A DNA stretch of 64,000 bases from Ensifer adhaerens (lineage in GTDB: Bacteria; Pseudomonadota; Alphaproteobacteria; Rhizobiales; Rhizobiaceae). The translations under genes were made by a program, and so were the position numbers. Below the pieces are notes generated by a model, which saw only the letters and a list, made by a program, of their open reading frames with translations, had not been told where the DNA came from and ran no database searches. Location: the NCBI RefSeq assembly GCF_001270265.1, contig NZ_LGAP01000001.1:682001-746000 (forward strand), read 5' to 3'. Below, piece after piece: positions 16,411 to 26,370 of the stretch. Position 1 is the stretch's first letter; every line of letters starts with the position of its first letter.

Positions 16411-17157
16411 TTGAACAGGAGCTTGCTGGAGACTGTCCTTTCCGGGACGCGGAAGCGCACCAGTCATGCGCATGTGGTCGACCAGCTTGGCAAGGCGATC
16501 GTTTCAGGCGAGTTCCCGATCGGGTCGATCCTGCCCGGCGATCCGGAGCTTGCGGCGCGGTTCAAAGTGTCGCGCACGGTTCTTCGCGAAGCGATGAAGA
16601 CGCTTGCCGCCAAGGGTCTGGTCGTTCCACGCGCCCGTATCGGCACGCGCGTCACGCCCAGAAACGATTGGAACCTCTTCGACAACGATATCCTGACCTG
16701 GCATTTCGAATGCGGTGTGGACGAGGAATTCCTCTATCACTTGAGCGAAGTCCGCCTGGCCTTCGAACCGCATGCGGCTGCCCTTGCCGCAAGGAATGCG
16801 TCTGACGCAGAGATCAGCCGCATGATGCGCCTGGCCGTCGCCATGGGTGAAGCCGGCCATACGGCCGAGAGCCTCGCCTATGCCGACCTGAAATTCCATC
16901 TGTCGATTGCCGAAGCCTCGGGCAATCCGTTCATGCGGACGGTCGGGGGTCTGATCGAGGCGGCGCTGGTCGGCATCTTCAAGCTCAGCTCACCGGTCGC
17001 TGAAAAAGGCGGCGTTGATGAAGTCGCCCGCAACCACATCCGGATCGTCGAGGAAATCGGCCGGCGTGACGAGGCGGGCGCACGGGCCGCGATGGAAAAT
17101 GTCATCAAGATCGGGCGCGAGCGCGTGCGTGGCGCCCTGCGATCGGGCGAAAACTGA
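16411..17157 (+). CDS. FCD-domain GntR family transcriptional regulator
   Basis: 248 aa from TTG 16411. Residues about 15-80 form a winged helix (HVVDQLGKAIVSGEFPIGSILP, then RFKVSRTVLREAMKTLAAKGLV). Residues 100-235 form an FCD ligand domain with metal-site candidates D..H (ADLKFHLSIAEASGN and ARNHIRIVEEI). The frame is open to 16282, but GGAGGAGGTGGG directly before the TTG and the usual family length favour the shorter form. FCD regulators sense sugar acids or other organic acids. It follows the importer after a terminator, so control of that operon is possible but unproven. Confidence 0.88.
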   Translation: MNRSLLETVLSGTRKRTSHAHVVDQLGKAIVSGEFPIGSILPGDPELAARFKVSRTVLREAMKTLAAKGLVVPRARIGTRVTPRNDWNLFDNDILTWHFECGVDEEFLYHLSEVRLAFEPHAAALAARNASDAEISRMMRLAVAMGEAGHTAESLAYADLKFHLSIAEASGNPFMRTVGGLIEAALVGIFKLSSPVAEKGGVDEVARNHIRIVEEIGRRDEAGARAAMENVIKIGRERVRGALRSGEN

Positions 17158-17333
17158 ACCGATACTGGCAGGCTCGCTCGAATTTCGGGCCGCGTCTCCT
17201 CGCGAAATACGGGTGAAGCGCATTTGGTGACACGGATTTCGAGACTTGACCTTGCTCGGATCGCCCACTGGCCTTATTTGGTGAACGGTCGCTCTCGATT
17301 GGGCGACTTTTCGTCAACGGTGACTTGGAGACC

Positions 17334-18626
17334 ATGTCCGAATTTTTTGTCATTTTCGTCCTGCTTTTGATCAACGCATTTTTTGCTCTCTCGGAAATGG
17401 CAATCGTCTCGGCAAGCAAGCCATTGCTTCGCCAGATGGCAAGACAGGGAAATCTCCGCGCCGAAGCGGCACTGAAGCTTGCGGAAGATCCCGGCAAGTT
17501 TCTCTCCACCGTTCAGGTGGGCATCACGCTGGTCGGCACGCTTGCCGGCGCCTATGGTGGCGCGACGATCGCGGCCAAGTTCGCCCCCTTCTTCGACAGC
17601 ATCGCCTGGATCAACCCCTACGGTCATCCCGTGGCCGTGGCGATCGTGGTAACGCTCATCACCTTCCTCTCCGTCGTCATCGGCGAGTTGATCCCCAAGC
17701 AACTGGCGTTGAAGAACTCGGAAGGCTTCGCGATGTTCGTGGCGCGGCCGATGACGCTTCTGTCGCGTATTGTGGCGCCGGTCGTCTATCTCTTCGAAAC
17801 CTCGGCGGCATTGATGATGCGCCTGCTCGGCATACGCCCGGATGATCCGGACCATGTGACGGAAGAGGAAGTCCACGCCATCATGGCGGAAGGTGTCGAG
17901 AGCGGCGCGATCGAAAAGTCGGAGCACGAGATGCTTCGTCGCATCATCCGTCTCGGCGACCGCAACGTGAAGTCGATCATGACGCACCGCACCGAGATGA
18001 GCTTCATCGATATCAATGACAGCCTGGATGTCATTGGGGAGAAGATCCGGCAATACGGCCATTCCCGTTATCCCGTCGTTGACGGACCGAGCGGTGATGT
18101 CCTTGGTGCGGTTCTGGCGAAGGAAATCCTCAACGCGCCGACTTCGGTTCCGCTCGACGTCCGCAAATACGTGCGCGAGATCCATACCCTGCCGGAAACC
18201 GCGTCGTGCCTGAAGGCGCTCGATGCTTTCAAATCGTCGAGCATCAACATGGCGATGATCGTCGACGAATACGGTAGCACCGAAGGCATTATCACCATTG
18301 CCGATATTCTGGAGGCGATCGTCGGCGTGCTGCCGTCGAACTATGACGACCTCGAGCACGCCCTGATCCGCCAGCGCGAGGATGGAACCTACCTCGTCGA
18401 TGGACGCACGCCGATCGATGAGATCCATCTGACCATCGGCATCGATGGCATCGATGCAGACGGAAATTTTGAAACGATCGCAGGCTTTCTGGTCCAGCAG
18501 CTGCGCAAGACACCGGAAGAGGGCGATATCGCCATTGCCCATGGCTATCGCTTCGAAGTCATAGATATGGATTCCCGCCGTATCGACAAGATCCTCGTCA
18601 GCCGCTGCGAAAACACCGCCGCTTAG
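17334..18626 (+). CDS. Hemolysin/CorC family protein (DUF21-CBS-CorC_HlyC)
   Basis: About 430 aa. The N-terminal DUF21/CNNM membrane domain has roughly four helices (about 1-190; FFALSEMAIVSASK, VGITLVGTLAGAYGG). A pair of CBS domains (about 210-335) and a C-terminal CorC_HlyC domain with TIAGFLVQQL follow. Relatives take part in Mg2+ or Co2+ export and are only historically called hemolysins. ATG 17334 is chosen; an in-frame TTG at 17325 is the alternative because GGAG lies only 3 bp from the ATG. It is convergent with moeA. Confidence 0.92.
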   Translation: MSEFFVIFVLLLINAFFALSEMAIVSASKPLLRQMARQGNLRAEAALKLAEDPGKFLSTVQVGITLVGTLAGAYGGATIAAKFAPFFDSIAWINPYGHPVAVAIVVTLITFLSVVIGELIPKQLALKNSEGFAMFVARPMTLLSRIVAPVVYLFETSAALMMRLLGIRPDDPDHVTEEEVHAIMAEGVESGAIEKSEHEMLRRIIRLGDRNVKSIMTHRTEMSFIDINDSLDVIGEKIRQYGHSRYPVVDGPSGDVLGAVLAKEILNAPTSVPLDVRKYVREIHTLPETASCLKALDAFKSSSINMAMIVDEYGSTEGIITIADILEAIVGVLPSNYDDLEHALIRQREDGTYLVDGRTPIDEIHLTIGIDGIDADGNFETIAGFLVQQLRKTPEEGDIAIAHGYRFEVIDMDSRRIDKILVSRCENTAA

Positions 18627-18672
18627 TGCGGGGAGGACGACGCGACGCCGCCTGGGCGTCGCTACAAAAGCA

Positions 18673-18697
18673 AAAGGTCGGGCAATACCCGACCTTT
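18673..18697. terminator. Bidirectional intrinsic terminator
   Basis: AAAGGTCGGG (18673-18682), loop CAATA, CCCGACCTTT (18688-18697): a perfect 10-bp stem with A and T flanks. It lies after the CorC-type gene, with a second small dyad GCGACGCC/GGGCGTCGC just before it. It could also stop transcription coming from moeA on the other strand, although 180 bp separate them. No gene is seen between 18627 and 18879. Confidence 0.75.
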
Positions 18698-18879
18698 CCC
18701 TCAAATCATCACGACGCCTGCTAGTACATCCGTAGTCATTCGCCTTGAGCGATGATTGAATGACTGTGTTATTAAAGGGCTACCGTGTCGGGCATATGAC
18801 AATGGGCAGAAAATATACTTTGTTTCTGCTGGGGTGGACCAAAGGCGGGACCTGCATATCCCGATGCTTTCCCCGAAAG

Positions 18880-20091
18880 TTATCTGAGCCGGACGATTTG
18901 GCAGGACGTACCAGAGGGGGCCTCTTCGGCGTTCGGCACGCGAACGATCAGGCAATCGGACTGGGCAAAGACCTTCATCATTGACGAGTCCTGGCGCGGG
19001 AAAGGATGGGCGACAAGCGAGCCGTCCGCATCGCTCGAAAGTCGCGCCCGCACATAGTCCTGGCGCTTGTCGTTGGCGGGTAGCGGCGCGGCGAGGCGGG
19101 CGGTCGTCAGGCGATCGCGCCCCGGCAGTCTTGCCAGTTTGCGGGTCAAGGGTTCAAGGAACAAGAGAGCGCAAACGAGGCTCGAGACAGGATTGCCGGG
19201 CAGGCCGAGCACCGCCATGTCACCGAGTTGCCCGACCATCAGAGGCTTTCCAGGCCTCATGGCGATCCGCCAGAAGTCGAGCGTCATGCCACTCGCAACC
19301 AATGTCGACTGCACGAGATCATGATCGCCGACCGAGGCGCCACCAAGTGTGACGAGCACATTGGCTCCCTTTGCCTTTGCCCGCTCGACGGCCGCTGAAA
19401 TCGCCTGGCTGTTGTCCGGGACGATGCCGAGGTCGATGATCTCGGCGCCGTTTTCACGTGCAATGGCGGCAACACCGAATGTGTTGGAGGCGATGATCTG
19501 ATCGGCGCCGGGTACGCTACCGGGCGTCAACAACTCGTCGCCGGTGGCAAGGATTGCGACCGTTGGTTTTTTGAATACCGGCAGGGTCGGATGGTTCATG
19601 CCGGCGGCGAGCGTCAGGCGACCGGCGTCCAGAACGTCGCCCGCGTGCAGCACCGTCTCGCCGGTTGTAAAATCCTGGCCGGACAGCCGGATATGTCGCC
19701 CTTTGCCGGGCGCAAACAAGGTGCGGATCTTGCCATCGGCAAGCTGTTCGGTGTCTTCCTGGATGATGACTGTGTCGGCGCCGGCGGGAAGCGGTGCTCC
19801 GGTGAAAATGCGAACCGCCTCTCCGGACTTCACCTCGCCACCGAAGCCATGGCCGGCGGCGGATTGGCCGATGACCGTAAGCTCGGCGCCGGCAGTATGG
19901 ATATCCTCATGACGAACCGCATAGCCATCCATCGCGGAATTGTCGAAGGCGGGATGGGTGACGCGCGCGGCGATATCTTGCGCGAGCACACGACCGAGCC
20001 CCTCATGCAGATCGACATGTTCGATTGCCTGCCGGGGCCTGGCGCTGTCGAGGATCCTGTTAAGCGCTTCTTCGACGGAAAGCAGCGACAT
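18880..20091 (-). CDS. moeA: Molybdopterin molybdenumtransferase MoeA
   Basis: 403 aa. MoeA inserts molybdate into adenylylated molybdopterin to give the mature cofactor. Visible are the N-terminal SVEEALNRIL, the conserved PAFDNSAMDGYAV, FTGAPLPAGADTVI, and the MoCF domain with ILATGDELL and VTLGGASVGDHD. The C-terminal domain IV is present, so the length is standard. It follows moaC after only 6 bp, the last gene of the ppiD-trpD-trpC-moaC-moeA run. Confidence 0.97.
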   Translation of the reverse strand: MSLLSVEEALNRILDSARPRQAIEHVDLHEGLGRVLAQDIAARVTHPAFDNSAMDGYAVRHEDIHTAGAELTVIGQSAAGHGFGGEVKSGEAVRIFTGAPLPAGADTVIIQEDTEQLADGKIRTLFAPGKGRHIRLSGQDFTTGETVLHAGDVLDAGRLTLAAGMNHPTLPVFKKPTVAILATGDELLTPGSVPGADQIIASNTFGVAAIARENGAEIIDLGIVPDNSQAISAAVERAKAKGANVLVTLGGASVGDHDLVQSTLVASGMTLDFWRIAMRPGKPLMVGQLGDMAVLGLPGNPVSSLVCALLFLEPLTRKLARLPGRDRLTTARLAAPLPANDKRQDYVRARLSSDADGSLVAHPFPRQDSSMMKVFAQSDCLIVRVPNAEEAPSGTSCQIVRLR

Positions 20092-20097
20092 CGGCGG

Positions 20098-20586
20098 TCA
20101 GTCTCCCTGGCGTCGGTAATCGCCGGAGCGTCCGCCGGGTTTACTGACGAGCTGGATGCCGCCGATTTCCATTTCACGATCCGCAGCTTTCGCCATGTCG
20201 TAGATCGTCAGGCAGGCGATGCTGACGGCGGTCAACGCCTCCATCTCGACTCCGGTCTTGCCGGTCAACTTGGCAAGCGCTTCGACACGCAGGCCGGGCA
20301 GAGCCGGATCAGGCGTGATGTCGACCGACACTTTCGTCAACATAAGCGGATGGCAAAGCGGGATGAGATTTGACGTCTGCTTGGCGGCCATGATGCCGGC
20401 GAGCCGCGCGGTGCCGATCACGTCGCCCTTCTTGGCGTTGCCCTCGAGGATCAGCGCCAGCGTCTCCGGGCGCATGCGGACATGGCCCTCCGCCGTGGCA
20501 CTGCGGACGGTTTCGGCCTTGTCGCCGACGTCGACCATGTTCGCTTCGCCGCCGCTGTCGAGATGCGTAAGTGTGGTCTTGCTCAT
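20098..20586 (-). CDS. moaC: Cyclic pyranopterin monophosphate synthase MoaC
   Basis: 162 aa. It converts the GTP-derived 3',8-cyclo intermediate made by MoaA into cyclic pyranopterin monophosphate. Landmarks are [33 protein letters not shown], the catalytic-region LIPLCHPL, and [21 protein letters not shown]. The start ATG (20584-20586) overlaps the trpC stop in a TGATG arrangement, so translation is coupled. A GTG one codon earlier is an alternative start. MoaA is not in the window. Confidence 0.97.
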   Translation of the reverse strand: MSKTTLTHLDSGGEANMVDVGDKAETVRSATAEGHVRMRPETLALILEGNAKKGDVIGTARLAGIMAAKQTSNLIPLCHPLMLTKVSVDITPDPALPGLRVEALAKLTGKTGVEMEALTAVSIACLTIYDMAKAADREMEIGGIQLVSKPGGRSGDYRRQGD

Positions 20587-21401
20587 CACTCGGCCGCCAG
20601 CACGCTTTCGGAGCCGGTCAGGAGTGCGCGCGTTGCCGCCTCAACATCGCTCTTGCGCATCAGGCTTTCGCCGACCAGGAAGGTGGTGATGCCGCTCTTT
20701 TCCAGACGCTTGCAATCGTCGTGGGTAAAGATACCGCTCTCGCCGACGAGCAACCGATCGGACGGAACCATCGACGCCAGTTGCTCGGATACGGCTAGAT
20801 CGACGTCGAATGTTCTCAGATTGCGATTGTTGATGCCGACCAGCGGCGAGGTAAGCTTGAGCGCACGTTCCATCTCTTCGCCGTCGTGGACTTCGATGAG
20901 CACATCCATTCCAAGCGTAAGCGCGGTCTCTTCGAGGCGTCGAGCGTCATCGTCGCTGAGCGAAGCCATGATCAGCAGGATGCAGTCAGCACCCCAGGCA
21001 CGAGCCTCGAACACCTGGTAGGTGTCGAACATGAAGTCCTTGCGCAATGCCGGAAGCGCGCAGGCCGCGCGGGCGGCTTCAAGAAACGCCGGTGCACCCT
21101 GGAAGCTCGGTCCGTCCGTCAGCACCGAAAGACAGGCAGCGCCACCGGCCTCGTAGGCCCTGGCCAGAGCCGGCGGGTCGAAATCAGGACGGATCAGGCC
21201 TTTTGACGGGCTCGCCTTCTTTATTTCCGCGATCAGGCCGAAACGGCCCTGTCGTTGGCGCACGGCCAATGCCGCATGGAAGCCGCGCGGAGCGGACTGA
21301 TCGGCGATGCGGGCCTTCAGGTCCTCGATCGACGTTTGCGATTTGGCCGCTGCGATCTCGTCGCGCTTATAGGCTTCGATCTTGCGCAGGATATCGGTCA
21401 T
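20586..21401 (-). CDS. trpC: Indole-3-glycerol phosphate synthase TrpC
   Basis: 271 aa TIM barrel that closes the indole ring from CdRP in tryptophan synthesis. Catalytic residues fall in [45 protein letters not shown] and LVGESGI. It is monofunctional, with no fused TrpF. It sits between trpD (31 bp upstream) and moaC (1-bp overlap). Confidence 0.97.
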   Translation of the reverse strand: MTDILRKIEAYKRDEIAAAKSQTSIEDLKARIADQSAPRGFHAALAVRQRQGRFGLIAEIKKASPSKGLIRPDFDPPALARAYEAGGAACLSVLTDGPSFQGAPAFLEAARAACALPALRKDFMFDTYQVFEARAWGADCILLIMASLSDDDARRLEETALTLGMDVLIEVHDGEEMERALKLTSPLVGINNRNLRTFDVDLAVSEQLASMVPSDRLLVGESGIFTHDDCKRLEKSGITTFLVGESLMRKSDVEAATRALLTGSESVLAAE

Positions 21402-21432
21402 GGCGCGGTTCCTTGTTTAAAGCTGCGTTGTC

Positions 21433-22446
21433 TCAGGCAGCGTTCGAAACGCTGATCAGGCGCTGCAGCGCCGCCTTGGCGCCGCCGCTCGAGAGCGACT
21501 GGCGAGCGAGCGTCATGCCTTCACCAAGATCTGCGGCCTTGCCGGCAATCATCAGCGATGCAGCCGCATTGGCAAGCGAAATGTCCCTGTAGGCGTTTTC
21601 CGCGCCGTCGAGAACAGCCTGGAGTGCGACGGCATTGTAGGCGCCATCGCCGCCCTTCAAGGCGTCGAGAGACACTGTCGGCAGGCCGAAGTCCGCCGGC
21701 GTCAGCGTGAAGGCGGTGATCTTGCCGTTTTCGAGAGCCGCCACCTGCGTCGTGCCGGTGGTGGTGATCTCGTCGAGACCTTCGCCGTGCACGACCCAGA
21801 CATTCTCCGAGCCGAGGTCGCGCAGGACTTCCGCCAGCGGCTGCACCCATTGCGGCGCGTAGACGCCGACCAGTTGCCGCTTGACGCCGGCGGGATTGGA
21901 GAGCGGGCCGAGCAGGTTGAAGATCGTGCGGGTGCCGAGCTCGACCCGTGTCGGCCCGACATGACGCATGGCGGAATGATGCTGCTGGGCAAACATGAAG
22001 CCGACGCCGGCTTCGCGGATGCAGCGCGAAATCGCCTCAGGGCCGATATCGAGCTTGACGCCGAGGCATGACAGGGCGTCGGCCGTGCCCGACTTCGAAC
22101 TCAGCGCGCGGTTGCCATGCTTGGCGACCGGTACGCCCGCACCCGCAACGATCAGCGAGGCGAGGGTCGAGATGTTGTAGGTACCGGCGCCGTCGCCGCC
22201 GGTACCGACGATATCGACGGCATTGGCCGGAGCGTCGACCGGCAGCATGCGGGCGCGCATGGCGGCAACCGCGCCGACGATTTCATCGACGGTCTCGCCG
22301 CGGACACGGAGCGCCATCAGGAAGCCGCCGATCTGCGATGGCGTGGCCGCACCCGACATGATGATCTCGAAAGCCGCTCGTGCGTCTTCGCGGTTGAGGG
22401 CCTCGCCGGCGGCGACTTTGGCGACGAACGGTTTCAGATCACTCAT
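21433..22446 (-). CDS. trpD: Anthranilate phosphoribosyltransferase TrpD
   Basis: 337 aa. It transfers the phosphoribosyl group from PRPP to anthranilate. The phosphate-binding glycine loop is [17 protein letters not shown], followed by [17 protein letters not shown] and the acidic metal site near [17 protein letters not shown]. The frame extends upstream to 22725, but that part is a shadow of ppiD. ATG 22446 ([10 protein letters not shown]), preceded by GGAAAG, gives the usual length and lies 19 bp after ppiD. Confidence 0.97.
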   Translation of the reverse strand: MSDLKPFVAKVAAGEALNREDARAAFEIIMSGAATPSQIGGFLMALRVRGETVDEIVGAVAAMRARMLPVDAPANAVDIVGTGGDGAGTYNISTLASLIVAGAGVPVAKHGNRALSSKSGTADALSCLGVKLDIGPEAISRCIREAGVGFMFAQQHHSAMRHVGPTRVELGTRTIFNLLGPLSNPAGVKRQLVGVYAPQWVQPLAEVLRDLGSENVWVVHGEGLDEITTTGTTQVAALENGKITAFTLTPADFGLPTVSLDALKGGDGAYNAVALQAVLDGAENAYRDISLANAAASLMIAGKAADLGEGMTLARQSLSSGGAKAALQRLISVSNAA

Positions 22447-22465
22447 CGGTTGCTTTCCTTGCCGC

Positions 22466-24358
22466 TTATCTCTGTGCCAAAGCCGTTTCGGCAAGCGTCT
22501 GATTGATCGAAACACCGTAGGCCGACTGGAGCGTCGATACCATCTGGTCGAGAATATCGTCGCCGCTGGCACGGGCCATGGCCTGGATCTGCCGGCTGTC
22601 GTCCTCCAGGGCGTCGGTCGGGCCGTTGTTCTCGATCGAGGTGACCCGCAGCAGGATCTGACCATCGCCACCGATGCCGGCGGCATTGGCGACGTGGCCG
22701 TCCGGACCACTGAAGGCAACTGCAACAGCAGCCGGGCTCAGCGCCGCATCCGACGTCGACCGGGTCAATCCGGTCTTCGTTTCGACGGCAAGGCCAAGTT
22801 CCGCGGCGATATCGGCGAGCGTCGCACCCTTTTCGATCCGCTGCTTCAGCTCGGCAGCCTTTGTGGCAAGCGCCGTGCGCTGCTGCTCTGCGGTCCAGTC
22901 TGCTGCGACTTCGTCGCGTGCTTCGTCAAGCGTGCGATCGCGGGCCGGAACCACTTCGTCGAGGTCGAACCAGACATAGCCGTCGCGCCCGATGTTCACC
23001 GGCAGGGTTTCGCCGCCCACTTCAGCCTTGAAGGCCTCCTGCAGCAGAGCAGCCGGCTCCGGCAGGCCCGGGACTTCATCGCCATTCATGTCCTTGCCGG
23101 TTGCGTCGATGCCATCGACGGTCGCAACCTTCAACTTGAGTGTCTCGGCGAGGTCTTTGAGCGAGGCGCCGGCAGCGCGCTCGTCCTCGATCTTGTCGTG
23201 AAGGCCGATGATTTCGTTCTGCGCATTGGCAAGGGCAATCTCCTTGCGCAGTTCTTCCTTCACTTCATCGAAGCTGCGAACCGTTTCCGGGCGAATGTTC
23301 GTTGCGCGGAGGATCACCGGTCCGAAGGCGCCATCGATGACGGGCGACGTGCCGCCATTGGCGGCGATCGCGAAAGCGGCTTCACCGATCTTGGCGTCCG
23401 GGACGCTGGCCGAAGTGAAATCGCCAAGCAGGACGTCGGCAGACGTCTTGCCTTCTGCTTTCACGAGGTCGTCATAGGATGTGCCGGCTGCGAGCTTGGC
23501 TGCCGCGGCGTCGGCTGCCTCCCGCGACGGGAAGGCGAGCTGTTCGATCGTGCGTGTCGCTTCAGTGCGGAAGTTGTCCTTGCGCTTGTCGTAGTCGGCA
23601 CGAACGTCGGCATCGACCACCGTCGTCGCATCGGCGAGATCCTCGGGCGCGAGCTTCAGATAGGTGATCTTGCGGTATTCCGGCGCGCGGTAGTTTGCCT
23701 TGCGGCTGTCGTACCAGGGGGCGAGAACGTCGTCGCCCGGTGCCTTCACCGGATCGATGTTGGCGTTCGACAGCAGGACGTAGTCAATCGTGCGCTTTTC
23801 GTGGCGATAAGAGCCGATCGCGTCGCTGAGCACCTTTGGTGCGACATAACCGTCGGACAGCGCGTCGACGATCTGCGAGCGCACGGCGACCTGGCTGCGG
23901 TTGTTGATGTAGTCCTGTTCGCGAAGGCCGGCATTGCGCAGCACGCTCGAGAACGTCAGGCGATCGAACTGGCCGTTGACGCTGTGGAAGGCCGGGTCTT
24001 CGGCGATGAGCTTGGCCAGCCGGTCTTCCGAAAGGCCGAGGTTCATGTCGCCGGCCAACTGATCGAGGGCCGCACCCGCGACGAGCTGGGAATAGACCTG
24101 CTGCTCGATGCCGAATGCCTTTGCCTGCTGCGGCGTCAGGCGGGTGCCGAGCTGGCGCGAAACGAGCGCGAGCTGACGCTCGTAAGCGAGCCGGAAGTCC
24201 GGAGCCTTGACCTTGACGTCACCGACGACGACCACAGCATCCGACTGGTTCGCGATCATCGATGTCGATGCGCCCCATACCATGAAAGACAGCACGAGAA
24301 TGACGAGCAGGCCTTTGACGACCCAGGTCTGGGCGGCTTTTCTCAGGAATTCGAGCAT
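22466..24358 (-). CDS. PpiD/SurA-type peptidyl-prolyl isomerase, membrane anchored
   Basis: 630 aa. One N-terminal membrane helix ([19 protein letters not shown], about 14-32) anchors a periplasmic chaperone. A SurA_N-like helical region lies at about 35-170 ([13 protein letters not shown]), a parvulin-like region in the middle (about 250-360), and a second one possibly degenerate. It matches the PpiD type, which helps outer-membrane and exported proteins leave the Sec channel. It is first in the run with trpD, trpC, moaC and moeA, as in many rhizobia. The promoter should lie in the 362 bp shared with the divergent Na/Pi transporter. Confidence 0.88.
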   Translation of the reverse strand: MLEFLRKAAQTWVVKGLLVILVLSFMVWGASTSMIANQSDAVVVVGDVKVKAPDFRLAYERQLALVSRQLGTRLTPQQAKAFGIEQQVYSQLVAGAALDQLAGDMNLGLSEDRLAKLIAEDPAFHSVNGQFDRLTFSSVLRNAGLREQDYINNRSQVAVRSQIVDALSDGYVAPKVLSDAIGSYRHEKRTIDYVLLSNANIDPVKAPGDDVLAPWYDSRKANYRAPEYRKITYLKLAPEDLADATTVVDADVRADYDKRKDNFRTEATRTIEQLAFPSREAADAAAAKLAAGTSYDDLVKAEGKTSADVLLGDFTSASVPDAKIGEAAFAIAANGGTSPVIDGAFGPVILRATNIRPETVRSFDEVKEELRKEIALANAQNEIIGLHDKIEDERAAGASLKDLAETLKLKVATVDGIDATGKDMNGDEVPGLPEPAALLQEAFKAEVGGETLPVNIGRDGYVWFDLDEVVPARDRTLDEARDEVAADWTAEQQRTALATKAAELKQRIEKGATLADIAAELGLAVETKTGLTRSTSDAALSPAAVAVAFSGPDGHVANAAGIGGDGQILLRVTSIENNGPTDALEDDSRQIQAMARASGDDILDQMVSTLQSAYGVSINQTLAETALAQR

Positions 24359-24720
24359 GGGGGCAGAAACCTCGTTGCAGTGCGGTGGCTGTTGGCCAAA
24401 CGAGTTCGTTCCTTAGAACAAACGAAACAGGAAATGAAGGGCGCAATGGCGCAAATTGCGCGCCAGCAGAAGATCACGGCGGATGGTGCGAACAGGGGGA
24501 GCTTCGGACCTGAGGCTTGGTCGGGCTGCTTGCAATGCCGACGGTCGTCCGTGGAGGGGCGCTGCTGGCAAAATCGATGTCGGATTTATTAGCCGGCAAC
24601 AGAAATTTATCTGTCAAAGTGACGAAATCGCCGTCGTCGGATTGAGGTCGAAAACACTTCGGAACTATGGTTGTGTGTATCGGGCGGGGCGATTCATGCG
24701 GCCCTGCGGAAAGACATGCC
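24359..24720. other. Divergent intergenic region between ppiD-like and Na/Pi transporter genes
   Basis: 362 bp with no supported gene. It holds two small dyads, GTTC-CTTA-GAAC (flanked by TTC/GAA-type ends, about 24406-24426) and GCGCAAT/ATTGCGC (24441-24461). It also carries a 20-bp sequence at 24589-24608 that recurs with one mismatch at 50573-50592. No PHO box could be recognised by eye. Confidence 0.5.
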
Positions 24721-26367
24721 ATGCAATCGACAATCGTGATGGTAAACCTGTTCGGAGCGGTGGCGCTGCTGCTGTTCGGCCTTTCGCTGGTCAAGGATGG
24801 GGTCACCCGCGCCTTCGGGGCGAAGCTGCGGGCCGGCCTGGCCCAGGGGACGAGCGAGCCGACGCGATCGTTCCTAACGGGCCTTGTTGCCACACTCGCT
24901 CTGCAAAGCTCGACTGCGACGGCATTGATGACGGCCTCTTTCGTGGAGAAGGGGCTTATTCGCTCACGCATGGCGCAGATCGTCTTGCTCGGCGCCAATC
25001 TCGGCACGGCGGTCACCGCCTGGATCGTCGCGACCGGCATCGAATGGCTGTCGCCGATGATCATTCTGGTCGGCGTGGTGCTGCACCGCGTCAGCCGCTC
25101 GAACGCCCGCCAGGGCCTTGGCGCGGCCTTCGTCGGGATCGGTCTGATGCTGCTGTCGTTGCATTTGCTTGGCCTGGCCACCGAGCCGATGCGGGAATCG
25201 GCGGCGCTGGCAGCGTTTCTCGGCATGCTCGACAGCGCCTGGCCAGTCGCTTTGATCATTTCCGCGGGCCTTGCCTTCGCCTCTTCCTCCAGCCTCGCGG
25301 TGGTGATGCTGGTGCTTTCCCTTTCCGCCGCCGGCGTTCTCTCCGTCGGGTTGACGGTTGCGCTTGTGCTGGGCGCCAATCTCGGCGGGGCGATCCCGCC
25401 TGTCATGGCGACGCTATCTTCGGCGCCGCCGGCGCGGCGCGTCACTCTTGGCAATCTCGTCGTCCGTGCCATCGGATGTCTGATCGCGCTGCCGTTGACC
25501 GGTGTCAGCGTCGAGCTCCTGCAAAGTCTGCCGTTGCCGAAGCAGAACCTGCCGGTCGATATCCATCTGGCGTTCAATCTTGCCGTGGCGATCCTCGCCT
25601 GGCCGTTTGCCGGCCTGCTGTCCCGCCTGATGATCCGCTTCATCCCCGACAACGAGACGGACGAAACCGGGCCGCGCTATCTCGACGAGAACGTGCTGCA
25701 CACGCCGGTCATGGCCCTTTCGGGTGCGACGCGGGAAGTGCTGCGGGTGGGCGACCTGATCGAGATGATGCTGATCCGCGCCCAGACCGCCTTCAACAAC
25801 AACGATCTGTCGGAGATCCGCGATATCGGCAAGCTCGAGAAGCAGGTCGATCTGCTGCAGCAGGAAGTGAAGATTTTCCTGTCACGCCTGGGTCGCGACG
25901 GCCTGAGCCCGGAGGATGGGCGCCGCTCGATTGTGATCATCGACTACGCAATCAATCTCGAGCACATGGGCGATATCATCGAGAAGGGCCTCTGCGAGCA
26001 GATCGGCAAGAAGGTCAACAATGGCCTGAAATTCTCCGAGGACGGCTATCAGGAACTGAAGAGCCTCTTCAACCTGACGATCGACAATCTGCGGGTCGCC
26101 CAGACCATTTTCGTCACCCGCAACGCCGATCTCGCTCGGCAATTGATCGAGGTGAAGGTCAATGTCCGCCACATGGAGAAGCGGTCGGCCGAACGGCATA
26201 TCGAGCGGCTACGCGATGGACTTCTGGAAAGCCTGCAGACCAGTTCGCTGCATCTCGACATGTTACGCGATTTGAAGCGCGTCAACGCGCATATTGCGTC
26301 GGTCGCCTATCCGATCCTCGAGGAAAGCGGGCTTTTGACCGAGAGCCGGTTGCGACCGCAGGCGTGA
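24721..26367 (+). CDS. Na/Pi cotransporter family protein with PhoU-like domain
   Basis: 548 aa. Two inverted Na/Pi-cotransporter repeats occupy about 1-310, marked by ALQSSTATALMTASF in the first and FASSSSLAVVMLVLS in the second; these QSS-type motifs line the transport path. A helical PhoU-like regulatory domain follows at about 340-545 (RVGDLIEMMLIRAQTAF, INLEHMGDIIEKGL). Expected role is sodium-linked phosphate movement across the inner membrane. ATG 24721 is preferred over an in-frame ATG at 24667 because the transporter domain starts at once (MQSTIVMVNLF). Confidence 0.9.
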   Translation: MQSTIVMVNLFGAVALLLFGLSLVKDGVTRAFGAKLRAGLAQGTSEPTRSFLTGLVATLALQSSTATALMTASFVEKGLIRSRMAQIVLLGANLGTAVTAWIVATGIEWLSPMIILVGVVLHRVSRSNARQGLGAAFVGIGLMLLSLHLLGLATEPMRESAALAAFLGMLDSAWPVALIISAGLAFASSSSLAVVMLVLSLSAAGVLSVGLTVALVLGANLGGAIPPVMATLSSAPPARRVTLGNLVVRAIGCLIALPLTGVSVELLQSLPLPKQNLPVDIHLAFNLAVAILAWPFAGLLSRLMIRFIPDNETDETGPRYLDENVLHTPVMALSGATREVLRVGDLIEMMLIRAQTAFNNNDLSEIRDIGKLEKQVDLLQQEVKIFLSRLGRDGLSPEDGRRSIVIIDYAINLEHMGDIIEKGLCEQIGKKVNNGLKFSEDGYQELKSLFNLTIDNLRVAQTIFVTRNADLARQLIEVKVNVRHMEKRSAERHIERLRDGLLESLQTSSLHLDMLRDLKRVNAHIASVAYPILEESGLLTESRLRPQA

Positions 26368-26370
26368 TCT

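Noticed and set aside
17274-18704. 476-codon minus-strand ORF
   Set aside because: Antisense to the CorC-type gene, whose domains are clear.
22223-24592. 789-codon plus-strand ORF
   Set aside because: Antisense to ppiD-trpD; composition is that of a high-GC shadow frame, and the genes on the other strand are certain.
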